From NCBI GenBank assembly GCA_013289175.1, contig JABDAN010000005.1:1-64000 (forward strand): a DNA stretch of 64,000 nucleotides, read 5' to 3'. Shown here one piece after another: positions 7,749 through 17,531 of the stretch. Source of the stretch: Bacteroidota bacterium (GTDB lineage Bacteria > Bacteroidota > Bacteroidia > Chitinophagales > Chitinophagaceae). A program made the translations under genes and the position numbers. Below the pieces are notes generated by a model, which was given only the letters and a program-made list of their open reading frames with translations, had not been told where the DNA came from and ran no database searches. Each line of letters starts with the position of its first letter. Within the stretch, counting starts at the first letter, position 1.

Positions 7749-10005
7749 TCAGGGTTGATAACTAAAGCTCGCTTTCTGGTTTCCAATCATCAGGTCAAAA
7801 TCTCCTGGTTCCGTTAGTTTTTTAAGGTCTGCATGGATGAAGGCTAAATCAGCTGCCTGTAGGGTAAAGGAAACGGTCTGGGTCTCGCCGGGCTTGAGGC
7901 TAATCTTCTTAAATGCGCGCAACCTTTGCATAGAGGGCGTGATGGGAGCATAGTGCTCGTGAGAATATAATTCTACGGTGTGTTTGCCTGCCATGGATCC
8001 GGAATTGGTCACTGTAATATTTACCGTCAGGCTGCCCGAACCCTGGAGGGAACTGCTGCTCAGGCTGATGGGTCCGTAGGTGAAAGTTGTATAACTCAGA
8101 CCCCATCCGAAAGGGAAAAGCGGATGGTAGCCATCCCAGGTCATATCCGAATTAAAAATTTCCCGGACATCCTCGGTGTGTTTGCGGTCATATAAAACGA
8201 TTTCTCCCGAATAACGGGGATAAGAATAAGGCAGGATCCCCGCAGGATTGTAATCTCCGAACAGTACGTCCGCCACAGCTTCAGCAGTTTTTTTGCCGGA
8301 CCAGTAGGCCATCAGAATTCCCTGTATCGAGGGTTCAATTCCTGTAATGAGCCGGGGCCTGCCCTCCGTCAAGACGAGGATGACTGGCTTGCCGGTAGCT
8401 GCCGCCACCCGGGCGAGAGCCATTTGATTTTCAGGTAGGGCCAGGTCGTTGATATTACCGGGACTCTCTGCATACGCATTCTCTCCCAGACATAGTACAA
8501 TCACATCGGCATCTGCCGCTGCCGCTTTCAGACGGCTGGTATCAAAATTTTGCGCAGCGTCAAAACCCTTTACACTGATGAGGGTTGACCTGCCCCCCCG
8601 TTTTTTCAGCAATGGTTTCGCCAATGGTTTTGCTGTCAGCAGGGTACCATTGTTCCTGATTTCCCTGCCAAGTATAAGACCAGCATCCATTTAAAGGAGC
8701 GATGCTGGCAGCGGATGGACCGGCGACCAACACTTTTTTATCTTTTGATAAGGGGAGAATATTGTTTTGATTTTTGAGCAGGGTCATGGCCTCCTGTGCA
8801 GCGACCAATGCAGCCTGCTGGTATGCAGGTTTGCCGAAATTGGAAAGGCTGCCTTGTTCCGGATAGGGATTGTCAAAAAGCCCCAGTCGATATTTGAGCG
8901 TGAGTATCCGAGCAACGGCTTCATTGATCCGCTCGATGGACACTTCGTTTTTCTGGACTGCTTCTTTGAGCAAATCAAAAAATGAATAGTCTCCAGGTAC
9001 CATACTCATATCGATGCCCGCGTTGATGGCCATCGCAACCGCTGCACGGGGACTGCTGGCAACCAAATGCCGCGTATGAAGGCGAATGATATCCTCCCAA
9101 TCGGTCACCACCACGCCCTGAAATCCCATTTCCGTGCGCAACACATCGGTCAGCAGATATTTACTGGCATGCACCGGAACACCGTTGATTTCTCCGGAAT
9201 TGATCATGATGGTCGCAGCGCCCGCCTGAATGGCATCGTGAAACTGGGGCAGATAATATTCTCGCAACTCAATTTCCGGAATATAGGAAGGGCTGCGGTC
9301 TTTGCCTGTCCTGGCTGCTGAATAACCCAGATAATGTTTCATACAGGCCGCAACAGCCGTGGGGTTTGTCAGTCCATCTGCCTGGTAGGCTTGGATGGCT
9401 GTAACCCCCATCGTTTTGCCGATGTAAACGTCTTCTCCGTAAGTCTCCGGAAATCTGGACCATAGGGGCTGACGGCCACAGTCTAGTACCGGCGCGAATT
9501 CCCAGCGGACGCCGGAAGCGCGCATTTCATTGGCGGTGATATGGGCAGCCTGGGCAACCAGCTCCGGATTTCGGGTAGCGGCCATGGCAATATTTTGAGG
9601 AAAAAGAGTGGAATTGAGTGTATAGGTTTGTCCATGCATACCGTCCAGGCCGTAGATGACCGGGATTTTCAGCCGGGACTTTTTGGCTTCATCCTGAATT
9701 TCTGTTTGAACGGCTCTCCATTTTTCTACAGACAGGGCATGGGCCGTTGTATTCAAAATCGATCCCACTTTGTAATCGAGCACTGCTTTTTTAAGGGCTA
9801 CCGAATCCAGGGATCCGTCTTGGTTGCTCCAGCCACCTTGGGCGACCACGGAAAGGGTGACTTGAGTCATCTGTCCGATTTTTTCATCCAGGGTCATTTG
9901 GCCGAGTAGTTTGTCTACTTTGGCTTTTATATCCGCGGTCTGGGCATGTAAATTGGAGAGGCAGAAAAATAAACAGAGTACAGCAGTCAATCGTTTGAAT
10001 AACAT
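7749..10005 (-). pseudogene. GH3 beta-glucosidase (BglX-like), interrupted by one frameshift
   Basis: This is a secreted glycoside hydrolase family 3 enzyme. The N-terminal part (10005 down to about 8597) has a signal peptide ending HAQ, then DKLLGQMTLDEKIGQM, KIPVIYGLDGMHG, CMKHYLGYSAARTGKDRS and the nucleophile region GFQGVVVTDWEDI. The C-terminal part (about 8597 down to 7749) carries the second alpha/beta sandwich (VIVLCLGENAYAESPG, VLTEGRPRLI) and the fibronectin-III-like tail (GKHTVELYSHE). The halves lie in different frames and join at a run of seven G (coding strand; 8593-8599 on +). With six G the product reads EKTGGRSTLISVKGF and is about 751 residues, a normal GH3 length. All else is intact, so this is a very recent mutation, a slippage site or a sequencing error. 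It is unlikely to make a full-length enzyme as written. Confidence 0.88.
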
Positions 10006-10066
10006 ATGCAGTTGTTTTTTGAAAGGGACACTAAGATAATCTGATTCGTAGAAAACCAGAACAGAT

Positions 10067-10456
10067 TTATTGTTCCTTCACCAGTCGACTGTGCAGACTC
10101 TTCAGGGTAAGAGCGGGATCGGTCGTGAGTCCGGGATGAACCCGGGAACACTGCACCACCGTACTGCGGGTGGCTGTTAACCAGCGAAACCTGGAACCCA
10201 TGTCCAGTTTGCCGATCGGACCAGCGTTGGAACCCCCTTTGCAGATATGACAAAAAGCGGCGAGGTGTTCTTTTATTTCTGTCATTTCCAGCTGGGGTGA
10301 AAGCGCCCGCAGCCTCGGTTCATCCAGAAAGAACAAGGCATCCAGAAACGAAAGCGACTGGCAATACAGAATCACTCCCACGTTCATGAATTCCTCCCGC
10401 TCCACTTTGGGAACCACGCGGATGACGGCATAATCAAAGGAGTGCTGCTCGGGCAT
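10067..10456 (-). CDS. DUF3037 family protein
   Basis: This 129-residue protein opens with the DUF3037 signature: FDYAVIRVVPKVEREEFMNVGVILYC, here residues about 7-32. The FLDEPRLRALSP segment and a C-terminal PGLTTDPALTLKSLH run follow, as in other members. Its biochemical role is unknown. Its start lies 23 bases inside the end of the HipA-like kinase gene, so the two are translationally coupled. I know of recurrent pairing of DUF3037 with HipA-like kinases, so they probably act together. The protein is soluble and has no signal peptide. Confidence 0.88.
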   Translation of the reverse strand: MPEQHSFDYAVIRVVPKVEREEFMNVGVILYCQSLSFLDALFFLDEPRLRALSPQLEMTEIKEHLAAFCHICKGGSNAGPIGKLDMGSRFRWLTATRSTVVQCSRVHPGLTTDPALTLKSLHSRLVKEQ

Positions 10457-11225
10457 GGTTTGCTTCTTTTATAAAAATTTTTGAGGATGCCATTCGGATT
10501 TGCAGATAACGGGAATACATATCCCGGGCCTCTGTTGCCGAAGGATGGTTTTCCGTCAGCCATTCACCGGGAATCATTTCCACAATATCTTTTATTTTTT
10601 CTGATGTGAGGATGGATTGAAATTTTTCATCCGTCGCCACCAGACCAGAAGCATAGGGAAGCAATACATGATTCTTAATGGCTGCAAAAGGGGTCTCCGC
10701 TTTTATTTCCCAATTTTCTGGTGCAAAATGGAAGTATAAAGAGGCTCCATGATCGATGAGCCAAAGTTCTTTGTTCCAGACCAGCATATTGGTGTTGTTG
10801 GAAGTACGGTCCACATTGGTCAACAGACTGTCCAGCCATACGATCGAAGAAGCCAGGTCCTCCTTCACGGAAGTGACCAGTGGATCGAAGCTGATCGCGC
10901 CGGATAAGTAATGGAGCCCCAGATTAAGTCCTACACTGGCTTTGAGCAGGTCCTGAATTTCTTCATCGGGTTCTGTTCTTCCAAAAGACGCATCCAGTGA
11001 AGCCAGTACGATTTCCGGAACCCGGAGACCCAGGGTGCGGGCAATTTCACCACCAATGAATTCGGCGATGAGCGATCGGGCACCCTGGCCCGCTCCTCGA
11101 AATTTTATCACATAGAGAAACTGATCGTCTGCTTCGGCAATCGCCGGCAGGGAACCCCCTTCGCGCAAAGGCGTGACATAGCGGATAACCTGTACATGTC
11201 TGATATCATTTTCCAGCACCTTCAC
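10434..11225 (-). CDS. HipA-like kinase domain protein
   Basis: This 263-residue protein resembles the kinase lobe of HipA without its N-terminal subdomain. Visible are a possible ATP-binding Lys (VIKFRG, Lys41), the ARSLIAEFIGGEIARTLGL helix (about 49-67), LDSLLTNVDRTSNNTN (131-146, the catalytic D/N loop) and LIDHGASLYF (157-165, the metal-binding Asp). HipA phosphorylates glutamyl-tRNA synthetase in E. coli; whether this protein is active or has that target is unknown. There is no HipB-like DNA-binding partner next to it. The partner is instead DUF3037, overlapping by 23 bases. A TAGCTTTG -10-like element lies 24 bases upstream. Confidence 0.85.
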   Translation of the reverse strand: MKVLENDIRHVQVIRYVTPLREGGSLPAIAEADDQFLYVIKFRGAGQGARSLIAEFIGGEIARTLGLRVPEIVLASLDASFGRTEPDEEIQDLLKASVGLNLGLHYLSGAISFDPLVTSVKEDLASSIVWLDSLLTNVDRTSNNTNMLVWNKELWLIDHGASLYFHFAPENWEIKAETPFAAIKNHVLLPYASGLVATDEKFQSILTSEKIKDIVEMIPGEWLTENHPSATEARDMYSRYLQIRMASSKIFIKEANHARAALL

Positions 11226-11248
11226 GCTGTAGTTTGGTTGGGTTCAGG

Positions 11249-11256
11249 CAAAGCTA
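11249..11256 (-). promoter_or_regulatory. -7 element upstream of the HipA-like/DUF3037 pair
   Basis: On the minus strand this reads TAGCTTTG, a perfect TAnnTTTG -7 box. I see no good -33 box at the usual spacing. The start codon of the kinase is 24 bases downstream. Confidence 0.4.
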
Positions 11257-11281
11257 ACCGTAAAATTTTTCCCCGTGTTAT

Positions 11282-11635
11282 TCAGTTACTGCAGGAAACG
11301 ACCGAGATACTATCGGTAATTACCGACATATTAATGCTGCCCCCATGATTGGCCGTTCCCACCAAGGACATCGTAATGATGGTGCCTTTTTTCAGGTTTG
11401 TTTTTGCTGTAAAGGGCAGGACCGGATTTTTAACCGTGATGCTTCCAGTTGAATCCAGATAAGAAATGGAATTGATGGTGCCGCCGCTGCCCGCCGTAAC
11501 GGCCAGGTATTGAACCTGCCTGGTAGAATCCAATCCACTGGACGCAGTATAATTTAAATTGCAGGAACTGTAATTGGTTGCTTTGCTGCAGGAGAGGAGC
11601 AGTCCAACTAAGAGCGATAAATATAAAAATCTCAT
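11282..11635 (-). CDS. small lipoprotein of unknown function, 117 aa (paralogue of the gene at 50175)
   Basis: The N-terminal signal ends in the lipobox LLLSC with Cys16, so it is probably anchored in a membrane facing the periplasm or surface. The mature part is about 100 residues, Ser/Thr/Gly-rich and predicted all-beta, with Cys25 and Cys115 that could pair. The centre, ISYLDSTGSITVKNPVLPF followed by a LKKGT turn, matches the lipoprotein at 50175-50540 (VTYQDSAGNTTVKNPTLPF, then LKTGQ). This makes the two a small paralogous family. No function is known to me. It is monocistronic, divergent from the giant T9SS gene, and has a perfect -7 box at 11746-11753. Confidence 0.7.
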   Translation of the reverse strand: MRFLYLSLLVGLLLSCSKATNYSSCNLNYTASSGLDSTRQVQYLAVTAGSGGTINSISYLDSTGSITVKNPVLPFTAKTNLKKGTIITMSLVGTANHGGSINMSVITDSISVVSCSN

Positions 11636-11745
11636 GTGTACAGAATTAAGGAACCAGCGCGATCCCTTGAAAAAAATACCCCCCCATTGGAGCGGCTAGT
11701 TTACGCTTCCCGATCTAGTCAGGAAAAAAGGATCTTTGAGCCACG

Positions 11746-11753
11746 CAAATATA
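11746..11753 (-). promoter_or_regulatory. -7 element for the small lipoprotein
   Basis: The minus strand reads TATATTTG, a perfect TAnnTTTG box, about 110 bases before the lipoprotein start at 11635. A CAAA/TTTG box exists, but the spacing of only 14 bases is short. Confidence 0.4.
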
Positions 11754-11828
11754 GTGCGCTCGAATTACAAATAAACTTTGGGTGAATTACACCTCTAAAA
11801 ACCAGGAAAATGGTCTATATAAGTAGCC

Positions 11829-11859
11829 TTTGCAAATGGGGATTAATGTACTATTTTTA
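11829..11859 (+). promoter_or_regulatory. promoter of the giant T9SS protein
   Basis: TTTG (11829-11832), exactly 19 bases, then TATTTTTA (11852-11859). Only the last base of the -7 box differs from consensus. The start codon is at 11878, leaving a leader of a dozen bases or so. Confidence 0.6.
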
Positions 11860-11877
11860 GCCCAAACCAGTTACTGA

Positions 11878-14800
11878 ATGACAATCACTTATAAGGCTAA
11901 AGCCTTATGCTTCAATCTATTGCTTTCCAACTTACTACTGGTTGTCTGTTCTTGTAAACTGCTGGCCCAACCCATTATCAGTTCCTTCAGTCCCCATTCA
12001 GCGGCCGCCGGTGCCACCGTCACCATTCTGGGCAGCAATTTCAACGGGGTTTCCACATCGGATTTTGTTTTTTTTGGAGCCACCCAGGCCCTGGTTAGTT
12101 CCGCGACAACCAACAGCATACAGGTAATCGTACCTACGGGTGCTACCAACCAGCCCATCAGTGTGACGGATACTTCGGCTCATCTAACTGGTTTTTCTTC
12201 GGCTGCTTTTTTATCCGTGTTTGCCGGTGGCGCCTCGACCCTGACCTCGATCGCGCAATCAGCCGTTGTACAGACAAGTCCCGGAGGGGCCAACACAATA
12301 TTTATTAAATCCGTGGACCTGGATGGAGATGGGAAACCTGATCTGATAGCCTCCTATGCTTCCGGAAACATCGGGCTTTTTAGAAATACTTCCACCCCAG
12401 GCAACCTGGACAATGGTTCCTTCAGTTCAGAGGTCGATATTTATTCAGGTTACCGGTGCACCATTGTAGCCATCACGGATATGAATGGGGATGGCAAACC
12501 AGACCTGGTAACCTACAACCAGGACGTCTTTCAACTTACGGTCTGGCAAAACCAATCGGTAGCAGGCACCATTTCATTTGTAAAGGCAGCCATTTTACCG
12601 GATGCGGGGACGACCATCTGTGTAGGTGATATTGACGGAGATGGAAGGCCTGATATCGTGCAGATGGATACCCAGCAACCGGGTTTATTAAAAATCATCC
12701 AGAATAATTCAGCAGGCGGCCTGCTCAGCAATGCATCTTTTTCTGCACCTGCAGGATACAACGGGGTAAGCGGAATAGAATTTATGACCGTCGCAGACCT
12801 GGACGGTGATGGAAAACCGGAGATCATCACTGCCAACCGGACAAATGGAACGGTAACGGTTTATCAAAATACCTCGGTACCGGGTACGATCGATAACAAT
12901 TCTCTGGCTGCAGGTGTAAGCTACCCGGCGGGCAAAGGGCCTTTCCATCTCGCCGTCACGGATGTTGATGGAGATGGGAAAGCCGATCTCGTTGTGTCCA
13001 ATACCGATTCCAATACATTCAGTGTTTTAAGGAACCAGTCTATAACGGGCACCCTCAACGCCTCCTCTTTTTCTGCTCCGGTAAGTTTTTTTTCTGGCAA
13101 CGCACCGGATTTGCTGGACGTAGGAGACCTGGATGGCGATGGGAAACCGGATATTGCGGTTTGCAACAGTCAGTCCGGAACGCTGTCCGTCTTTAAAAAT
13201 ATTTCAACTGCCGGTGTGCTGGATAAAAATTCTTTTGCTGCCAAATCTGATTTTACTGCTGGTCTATTTCCTTATGGAGTTGTCATCGTCGATCTCGATG
13301 GGGACGGCAAACCGGAGCTGGCAGTCGCCAATGAAGGCACTTCTACCATTTCTATTTTTGAAACCCTCATCAATCAGAGTGCACCCCGGATCACCGGATT
13401 TACTCCGGATAGTGCCAGCATCGGTCAGACGGTAACCATTACCGGAACTCATTTGTCCGGAACAACCCAAGTAATATTCGGTGACAGCCTTGCTCAGTCA
13501 TTCACCGCGACAGCCGATACTTTGATCACCGCCGTTGTCGGACCGGGATCCAGTGGGAAAATCTATGTCTCCACATCGCTGGGAACGGATTCTGCCGGCC
13601 CCTTTGTCTATATTCATCCGCCTGTTTTAAAATCCGTTTTGCCTTTGTTTGCAGGTAAGGGGGATACTATTTTAATTCACGGAAGTTATTTATTAACAAC
13701 CAATGCAGTGAGTTTTGGAGGCGTTCCCGCTGCATCCTTTGTGGCTTTGTCTGATACCATTTTAATTGCCGTGGTGTCAACGGGCGCTTCTGGAATGGTT
13801 CAGGTGACGACTTCGTATGGTACGGCTAGCAGCAACGGATTTATTTTTGTTCAACCACCGAATATTTTTTCTTTTTCTCCGCAAACAGGAGGTCCAGGCG
13901 ATACGATCTATATTCATGGCAGGTATCTGTCCACGACCAAATCCGTTTATCTGGGCGGAACGAGTTCGGCTGGATTTACCGTCGTTGCCGATACACTCCT
14001 GCTGGTAAGAATAAGCAACGGGTCCAGCGGAGACATATTGCTGGACAATATCGGCGATACGGTTTCGGTTACCGGATTTACTTTCAACATCAGTGCTGTC
14101 ATCAATTCCTTTTCACCCGCAATGGGACCCTTGGGTACCAGCGTGCAGATATCAGGAAATAATTTTGATCCAACCCCCGGAAATGATATTGTTTATTTTG
14201 GAGCCGTTCGGGCCACCGTTGTTTCAGCCAGCGCAAATTCGATCACAGCCATTGTCCCTGCCGGCGCCAATCTGTTGCCTGTTTCTGTGACGACGAAAGG
14301 CACTACAGCCTATGCACAAAATCCCTTTGTAGTAACATTTTCCAGTCAGGACACCGGTTTTAACGCATCGTCTTTTGATGTGGAAAAGGTGATCCCGACA
14401 GATGTAAGTCCCTATTGTGCCTCTGTCGTGGATATAGATGGCGATGGCAAACCGGATCTTACCGTGGGATTCAATACGGGCAGTCTGGGATCGACATCTT
14501 TATCCATCCTTCAAAATACCGGATCAACCGGTACCATTGGATTTACACAGGGAAATCGGTATTCCACGGATCCGACGGATGCTTCCATTCAGATTGCGCC
14601 AACCGATCTGAATGGCGATGGTAAAATCGACCTGGCCATCAGCAACGGCAGTGATGACATTGCAGTTTCGATTTTTCAAAACATCAGTGTTCCCGGAAAT
14701 AGTCAGTTGTCGAATTTTCAATTGTTGAATCAAGGAGGCCCTGGTGGATTTCATATCGCCACAGGGGACTTGGATGGAGACGGCAGACCCGATATCGTCG

Positions 14801-17499
14801 TAACCTCCGATTATTTTCCGGGGGCGCACATTTACCGCAACATCAGTTCCGGACAACATATCGCCTATAGTTTCGTAGGATACTTTCCTGTCAACGGATA
14901 TTCTGGCGCCGTAGTAATCAGCGACCTGAATGGAGACGGGAAAGCGGATATCGCGGTGGCTACCGGAAATTATTTATCTGTTTTTAGAAATACCAGCGTG
15001 GTCGGTACCATCTCTTTAGATGTAGTCCAGCAGTTTGTTATCCAGACTGGTTTTAGTCAGCAGATTTCTATAGCTGTGGCAGATCTGAACCAGGACGGTA
15101 AACCCGACCTGGTCACAACAACCTCTTCTACGGTCAACTTGGTCTCCATTTTTCAAAACAACTCATCCGGTTCCGTTATATCATTTGCAACGCGCCAGGA
15201 TCTGCCGTTTACCGGTACGCCGACCGGCGTGACACTGGCTGATTTCAACGGTGACGGTAAACCCGATATAGCTGTACTCGATGAAGGAGCACCCGCCATC
15301 TCCGTTTTTAAGAATACAACCAGTGGGGGCCCTATTACCATGGCTGCACCTTTTAGCATTCCCATTGCTTCGGGCGTTGGTACCATCGGTTCAGGAGACT
15401 TGGATGGAGATGGCAAACCAGAGATCATCGTTGTAAAAGCGCATGCCAATAGCATTTCCATTTTCAGAAACCTGGCAGGCAGCGGCGTGCCTCCGGTGAT
15501 CAGTTCCTTCAATCCAGTGGCAGGCAAACAAGGGGATACGATTTCGATTTCGGGAAATCACCTGACGGGTGCACTGACGGTAAGTTTTGGCGGTACGCCG
15601 GCCCTCTCAATCGTATCAAACAGCGATACCCTGATCAGGGCCATTGTCGGCAACGGCAGCACGGGCAAGGTAGAAGTGTCAACAGCCATGGGCCTTGCCT
15701 CTCTGGCGGGTTTTGAATATCTGCGTTTGAAATTAACTTCTTTCAGTCCCGATAGCGTACATAGTACTGGCGTTGTAACGATTAAGGGAAATCATTTGTC
15801 GGGTTCGACCAGTGTATTGTTTGGCAATATCCCTGCCGAGAGTTTTTCTGAGATTTCAGATTCTGTTATCACGGCAACGGTAGGAGCGGGCGCTTCTGGA
15901 TTTGTAAAAGTAATTTCTCCGCTGGGTACAGATTCTTTGGCGGGATTTGTATTCCTGATCAATCTTCCGCATTTGTATTCCTTTAGTCCCGCCAGTGGCG
16001 ACAGCGGTACCCTGATCACCATCAAAGGACTCTACCTGACAGGGGCCACATCCGTAAAATTTGGTGGTATACCGGCAACATCCTTTAGCGTGGTTTCCGA
16101 TTCCCTGATTACGGCTGTGACCGGTAAGGGTGCCACAGGATATGTGTCCGTATTTACGCCGACGGGAGCCGATAGTCTGGCTGGATTTATTTTCATTATA
16201 CCAGTCCTCCCTGCACCACAAATACTTTCTTTCAGTCCCAGCTCCGGTTCGACGGACTCCACGATTACGATTCTTGGACACCATTTAACCGGCGTAACGG
16301 CTGTAAGTTTTGGTGGAACGGCGGCAGCATCCTTTACGGTTGTTTCTGATTCGGTGATCGTGGCCGTAACCGGTAGAGGATCCAGCGGTTATGTTTATGT
16401 GTACGCAGCTACGGGCGCCGATAGCCTCTCTGGATTTATTTTCAACACACCGACGCCCGCCATGCCTCAGCTACTGTCCTTTAGTCCGACTTCCGGCTCA
16501 ACGGATTCCACCATAACCCTCCTTGGAAAACACCTCAACGGAGTCACTACGGTAGATTTTGGTGGAATACCAGCGGCATCCTTTAGAGTTGTTTCCGATT
16601 CGGTGATTACCGCGGTGGTCGGGTTGGGTGCCAGCGGGTACCTGTCAGTATTTACAACAGCCGGAGCCGATAGTCTAGCGGGATTTGTTTTCGACACGCC
16701 AACCGTTGCTTTGCCACAGATATTGTCCTTTAGTCCCAGTTCCGGTTCTACAGACTCTGTGATAACCATCCATGGCAAAAACCTTCAGGGACTGACTGCA
16801 GTGAGTTTTGGCGGAACGAACGCCGCTTCTTTCATTGTGGTATCAGACAGTGTAGTCACCGCAGTCGTCGGCACGGGATCCAGCGGAGCGGTAGCAATCA
16901 AAACGGCCACTCACAGCGACAGTCTTGCGGGCTTCCTTTTTATTCCACCGACTGTAGATTCCACCGCCTTTGTTTTCGAACAGCTTGCGCTGCAGGATAC
17001 GTCAGGAAAGATTGGTGTCGCCTGGACGGTCAAAAATGATCAATCCATTGTTCAGTATACGGTTCAACGCGGCAAGGACACGGTATCCTTCAGTGGATTG
17101 GCCACGCTGCCATCCGTGCAACTGAAGGGCATACAGAACTATTCATATACGGATCTGCAACCCGTCAATGGCATGAACTATTACCGGATTCAGATGAAGG
17201 ATACCAGCGGGAATCTCACTTACAGTTATTTTGTTGGGGTCTCTTTCCTGAGCAATACAATTCAGCTGTATCCCAATCCGGCGACCAATTACATCATGGT
17301 AGTCAATCCAGCCATTTCCAATCTCTCGGTAATCCGGGTTCTTGACGGTAGTGGAAAAATCATGCGAGAGATTCAGTTGGCCGCCAATCAAACAACGACC
17401 CGGGTGGACCTTACCGGCATCCTTCCTGGCGTATACACGATGAGTTGGACAGACGGATACCTCAATAGTATTGCCCGTCAGTTTATGATACAACAATAA
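11878..17499 (+). CDS. giant secreted FG-GAP/IPT repeat protein with T9SS type A sorting signal
   Basis: This 1873-residue protein has a signal peptide ending about LLAQ. By eye the order is one IPT/TIG domain; seven FG-GAP/VCBS repeats with DxDGDGKPD Ca-binding loops (about 140-500); four IPT domains; seven more FG-GAP repeats (about 845-1190); six IPT domains; and a C-terminal type A sorting domain starting IQLYPNPATNY and ending about RQFMIQQ. The sorting domain means export through the type IX system and attachment or release at the cell surface. FG-GAP repeats form Ca-binding beta-propellers and IPT domains are Ig-like, so adhesion or substrate binding is the likely role; no catalytic domain is visible. 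It has its own promoter. The final IPT domains are near-identical tandem copies. Confidence 0.9.
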   Translation: MTITYKAKALCFNLLLSNLLLVVCSCKLLAQPIISSFSPHSAAAGATVTILGSNFNGVSTSDFVFFGATQALVSSATTNSIQVIVPTGATNQPISVTDTSAHLTGFSSAAFLSVFAGGASTLTSIAQSAVVQTSPGGANTIFIKSVDLDGDGKPDLIASYASGNIGLFRNTSTPGNLDNGSFSSEVDIYSGYRCTIVAITDMNGDGKPDLVTYNQDVFQLTVWQNQSVAGTISFVKAAILPDAGTTICVGDIDGDGRPDIVQMDTQQPGLLKIIQNNSAGGLLSNASFSAPAGYNGVSGIEFMTVADLDGDGKPEIITANRTNGTVTVYQNTSVPGTIDNNSLAAGVSYPAGKGPFHLAVTDVDGDGKADLVVSNTDSNTFSVLRNQSITGTLNASSFSAPVSFFSGNAPDLLDVGDLDGDGKPDIAVCNSQSGTLSVFKNISTAGVLDKNSFAAKSDFTAGLFPYGVVIVDLDGDGKPELAVANEGTSTISIFETLINQSAPRITGFTPDSASIGQTVTITGTHLSGTTQVIFGDSLAQSFTATADTLITAVVGPGSSGKIYVSTSLGTDSAGPFVYIHPPVLKSVLPLFAGKGDTILIHGSYLLTTNAVSFGGVPAASFVALSDTILIAVVSTGASGMVQVTTSYGTASSNGFIFVQPPNIFSFSPQTGGPGDTIYIHGRYLSTTKSVYLGGTSSAGFTVVADTLLLVRISNGSSGDILLDNIGDTVSVTGFTFNISAVINSFSPAMGPLGTSVQISGNNFDPTPGNDIVYFGAVRATVVSASANSITAIVPAGANLLPVSVTTKGTTAYAQNPFVVTFSSQDTGFNASSFDVEKVIPTDVSPYCASVVDIDGDGKPDLTVGFNTGSLGSTSLSILQNTGSTGTIGFTQGNRYSTDPTDASIQIAPTDLNGDGKIDLAISNGSDDIAVSIFQNISVPGNSQLSNFQLLNQGGPGGFHIATGDLDGDGRPDIVVTSDYFPGAHIYRNISSGQHIAYSFVGYFPVNGYSGAVVISDLNGDGKADIAVATGNYLSVFRNTSVVGTISLDVVQQFVIQTGFSQQISIAVADLNQDGKPDLVTTTSSTVNLVSIFQNNSSGSVISFATRQDLPFTGTPTGVTLADFNGDGKPDIAVLDEGAPAISVFKNTTSGGPITMAAPFSIPIASGVGTIGSGDLDGDGKPEIIVVKAHANSISIFRNLAGSGVPPVISSFNPVAGKQGDTISISGNHLTGALTVSFGGTPALSIVSNSDTLIRAIVGNGSTGKVEVSTAMGLASLAGFEYLRLKLTSFSPDSVHSTGVVTIKGNHLSGSTSVLFGNIPAESFSEISDSVITATVGAGASGFVKVISPLGTDSLAGFVFLINLPHLYSFSPASGDSGTLITIKGLYLTGATSVKFGGIPATSFSVVSDSLITAVTGKGATGYVSVFTPTGADSLAGFIFIIPVLPAPQILSFSPSSGSTDSTITILGHHLTGVTAVSFGGTAAASFTVVSDSVIVAVTGRGSSGYVYVYAATGADSLSGFIFNTPTPAMPQLLSFSPTSGSTDSTITLLGKHLNGVTTVDFGGIPAASFRVVSDSVITAVVGLGASGYLSVFTTAGADSLAGFVFDTPTVALPQILSFSPSSGSTDSVITIHGKNLQGLTAVSFGGTNAASFIVVSDSVVTAVVGTGSSGAVAIKTATHSDSLAGFLFIPPTVDSTAFVFEQLALQDTSGKIGVAWTVKNDQSIVQYTVQRGKDTVSFSGLATLPSVQLKGIQNYSYTDLQPVNGMNYYRIQMKDTSGNLTYSYFVGVSFLSNTIQLYPNPATNYIMVVNPAISNLSVIRVLDGSGKIMREIQLAANQTTTRVDLTGILPGVYTMSWTDGYLNSIARQFMIQQ
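15490..16960 (+). repeat. tandem array of six IPT-domain coding repeats
   Basis: Six consecutive units of about 245-250 bases encode IPT domains that open with S-F-(S/N)-P and contain a T-I-x-(I/L)-x-G-x-x-L-x-G turn. The last three (starting near 16209, 16459 and 16709) are most alike, sharing LSFSPSSGSTDS or a one-residue variant and the VVSDSVI and ADSLAGF blocks. The similarity implies recent duplication, and copy number may vary between strains. Confidence 0.75.
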
Positions 17500-17531
17500 G
17501 TATTACTTTTCCTGGACAGATATTATAAATT

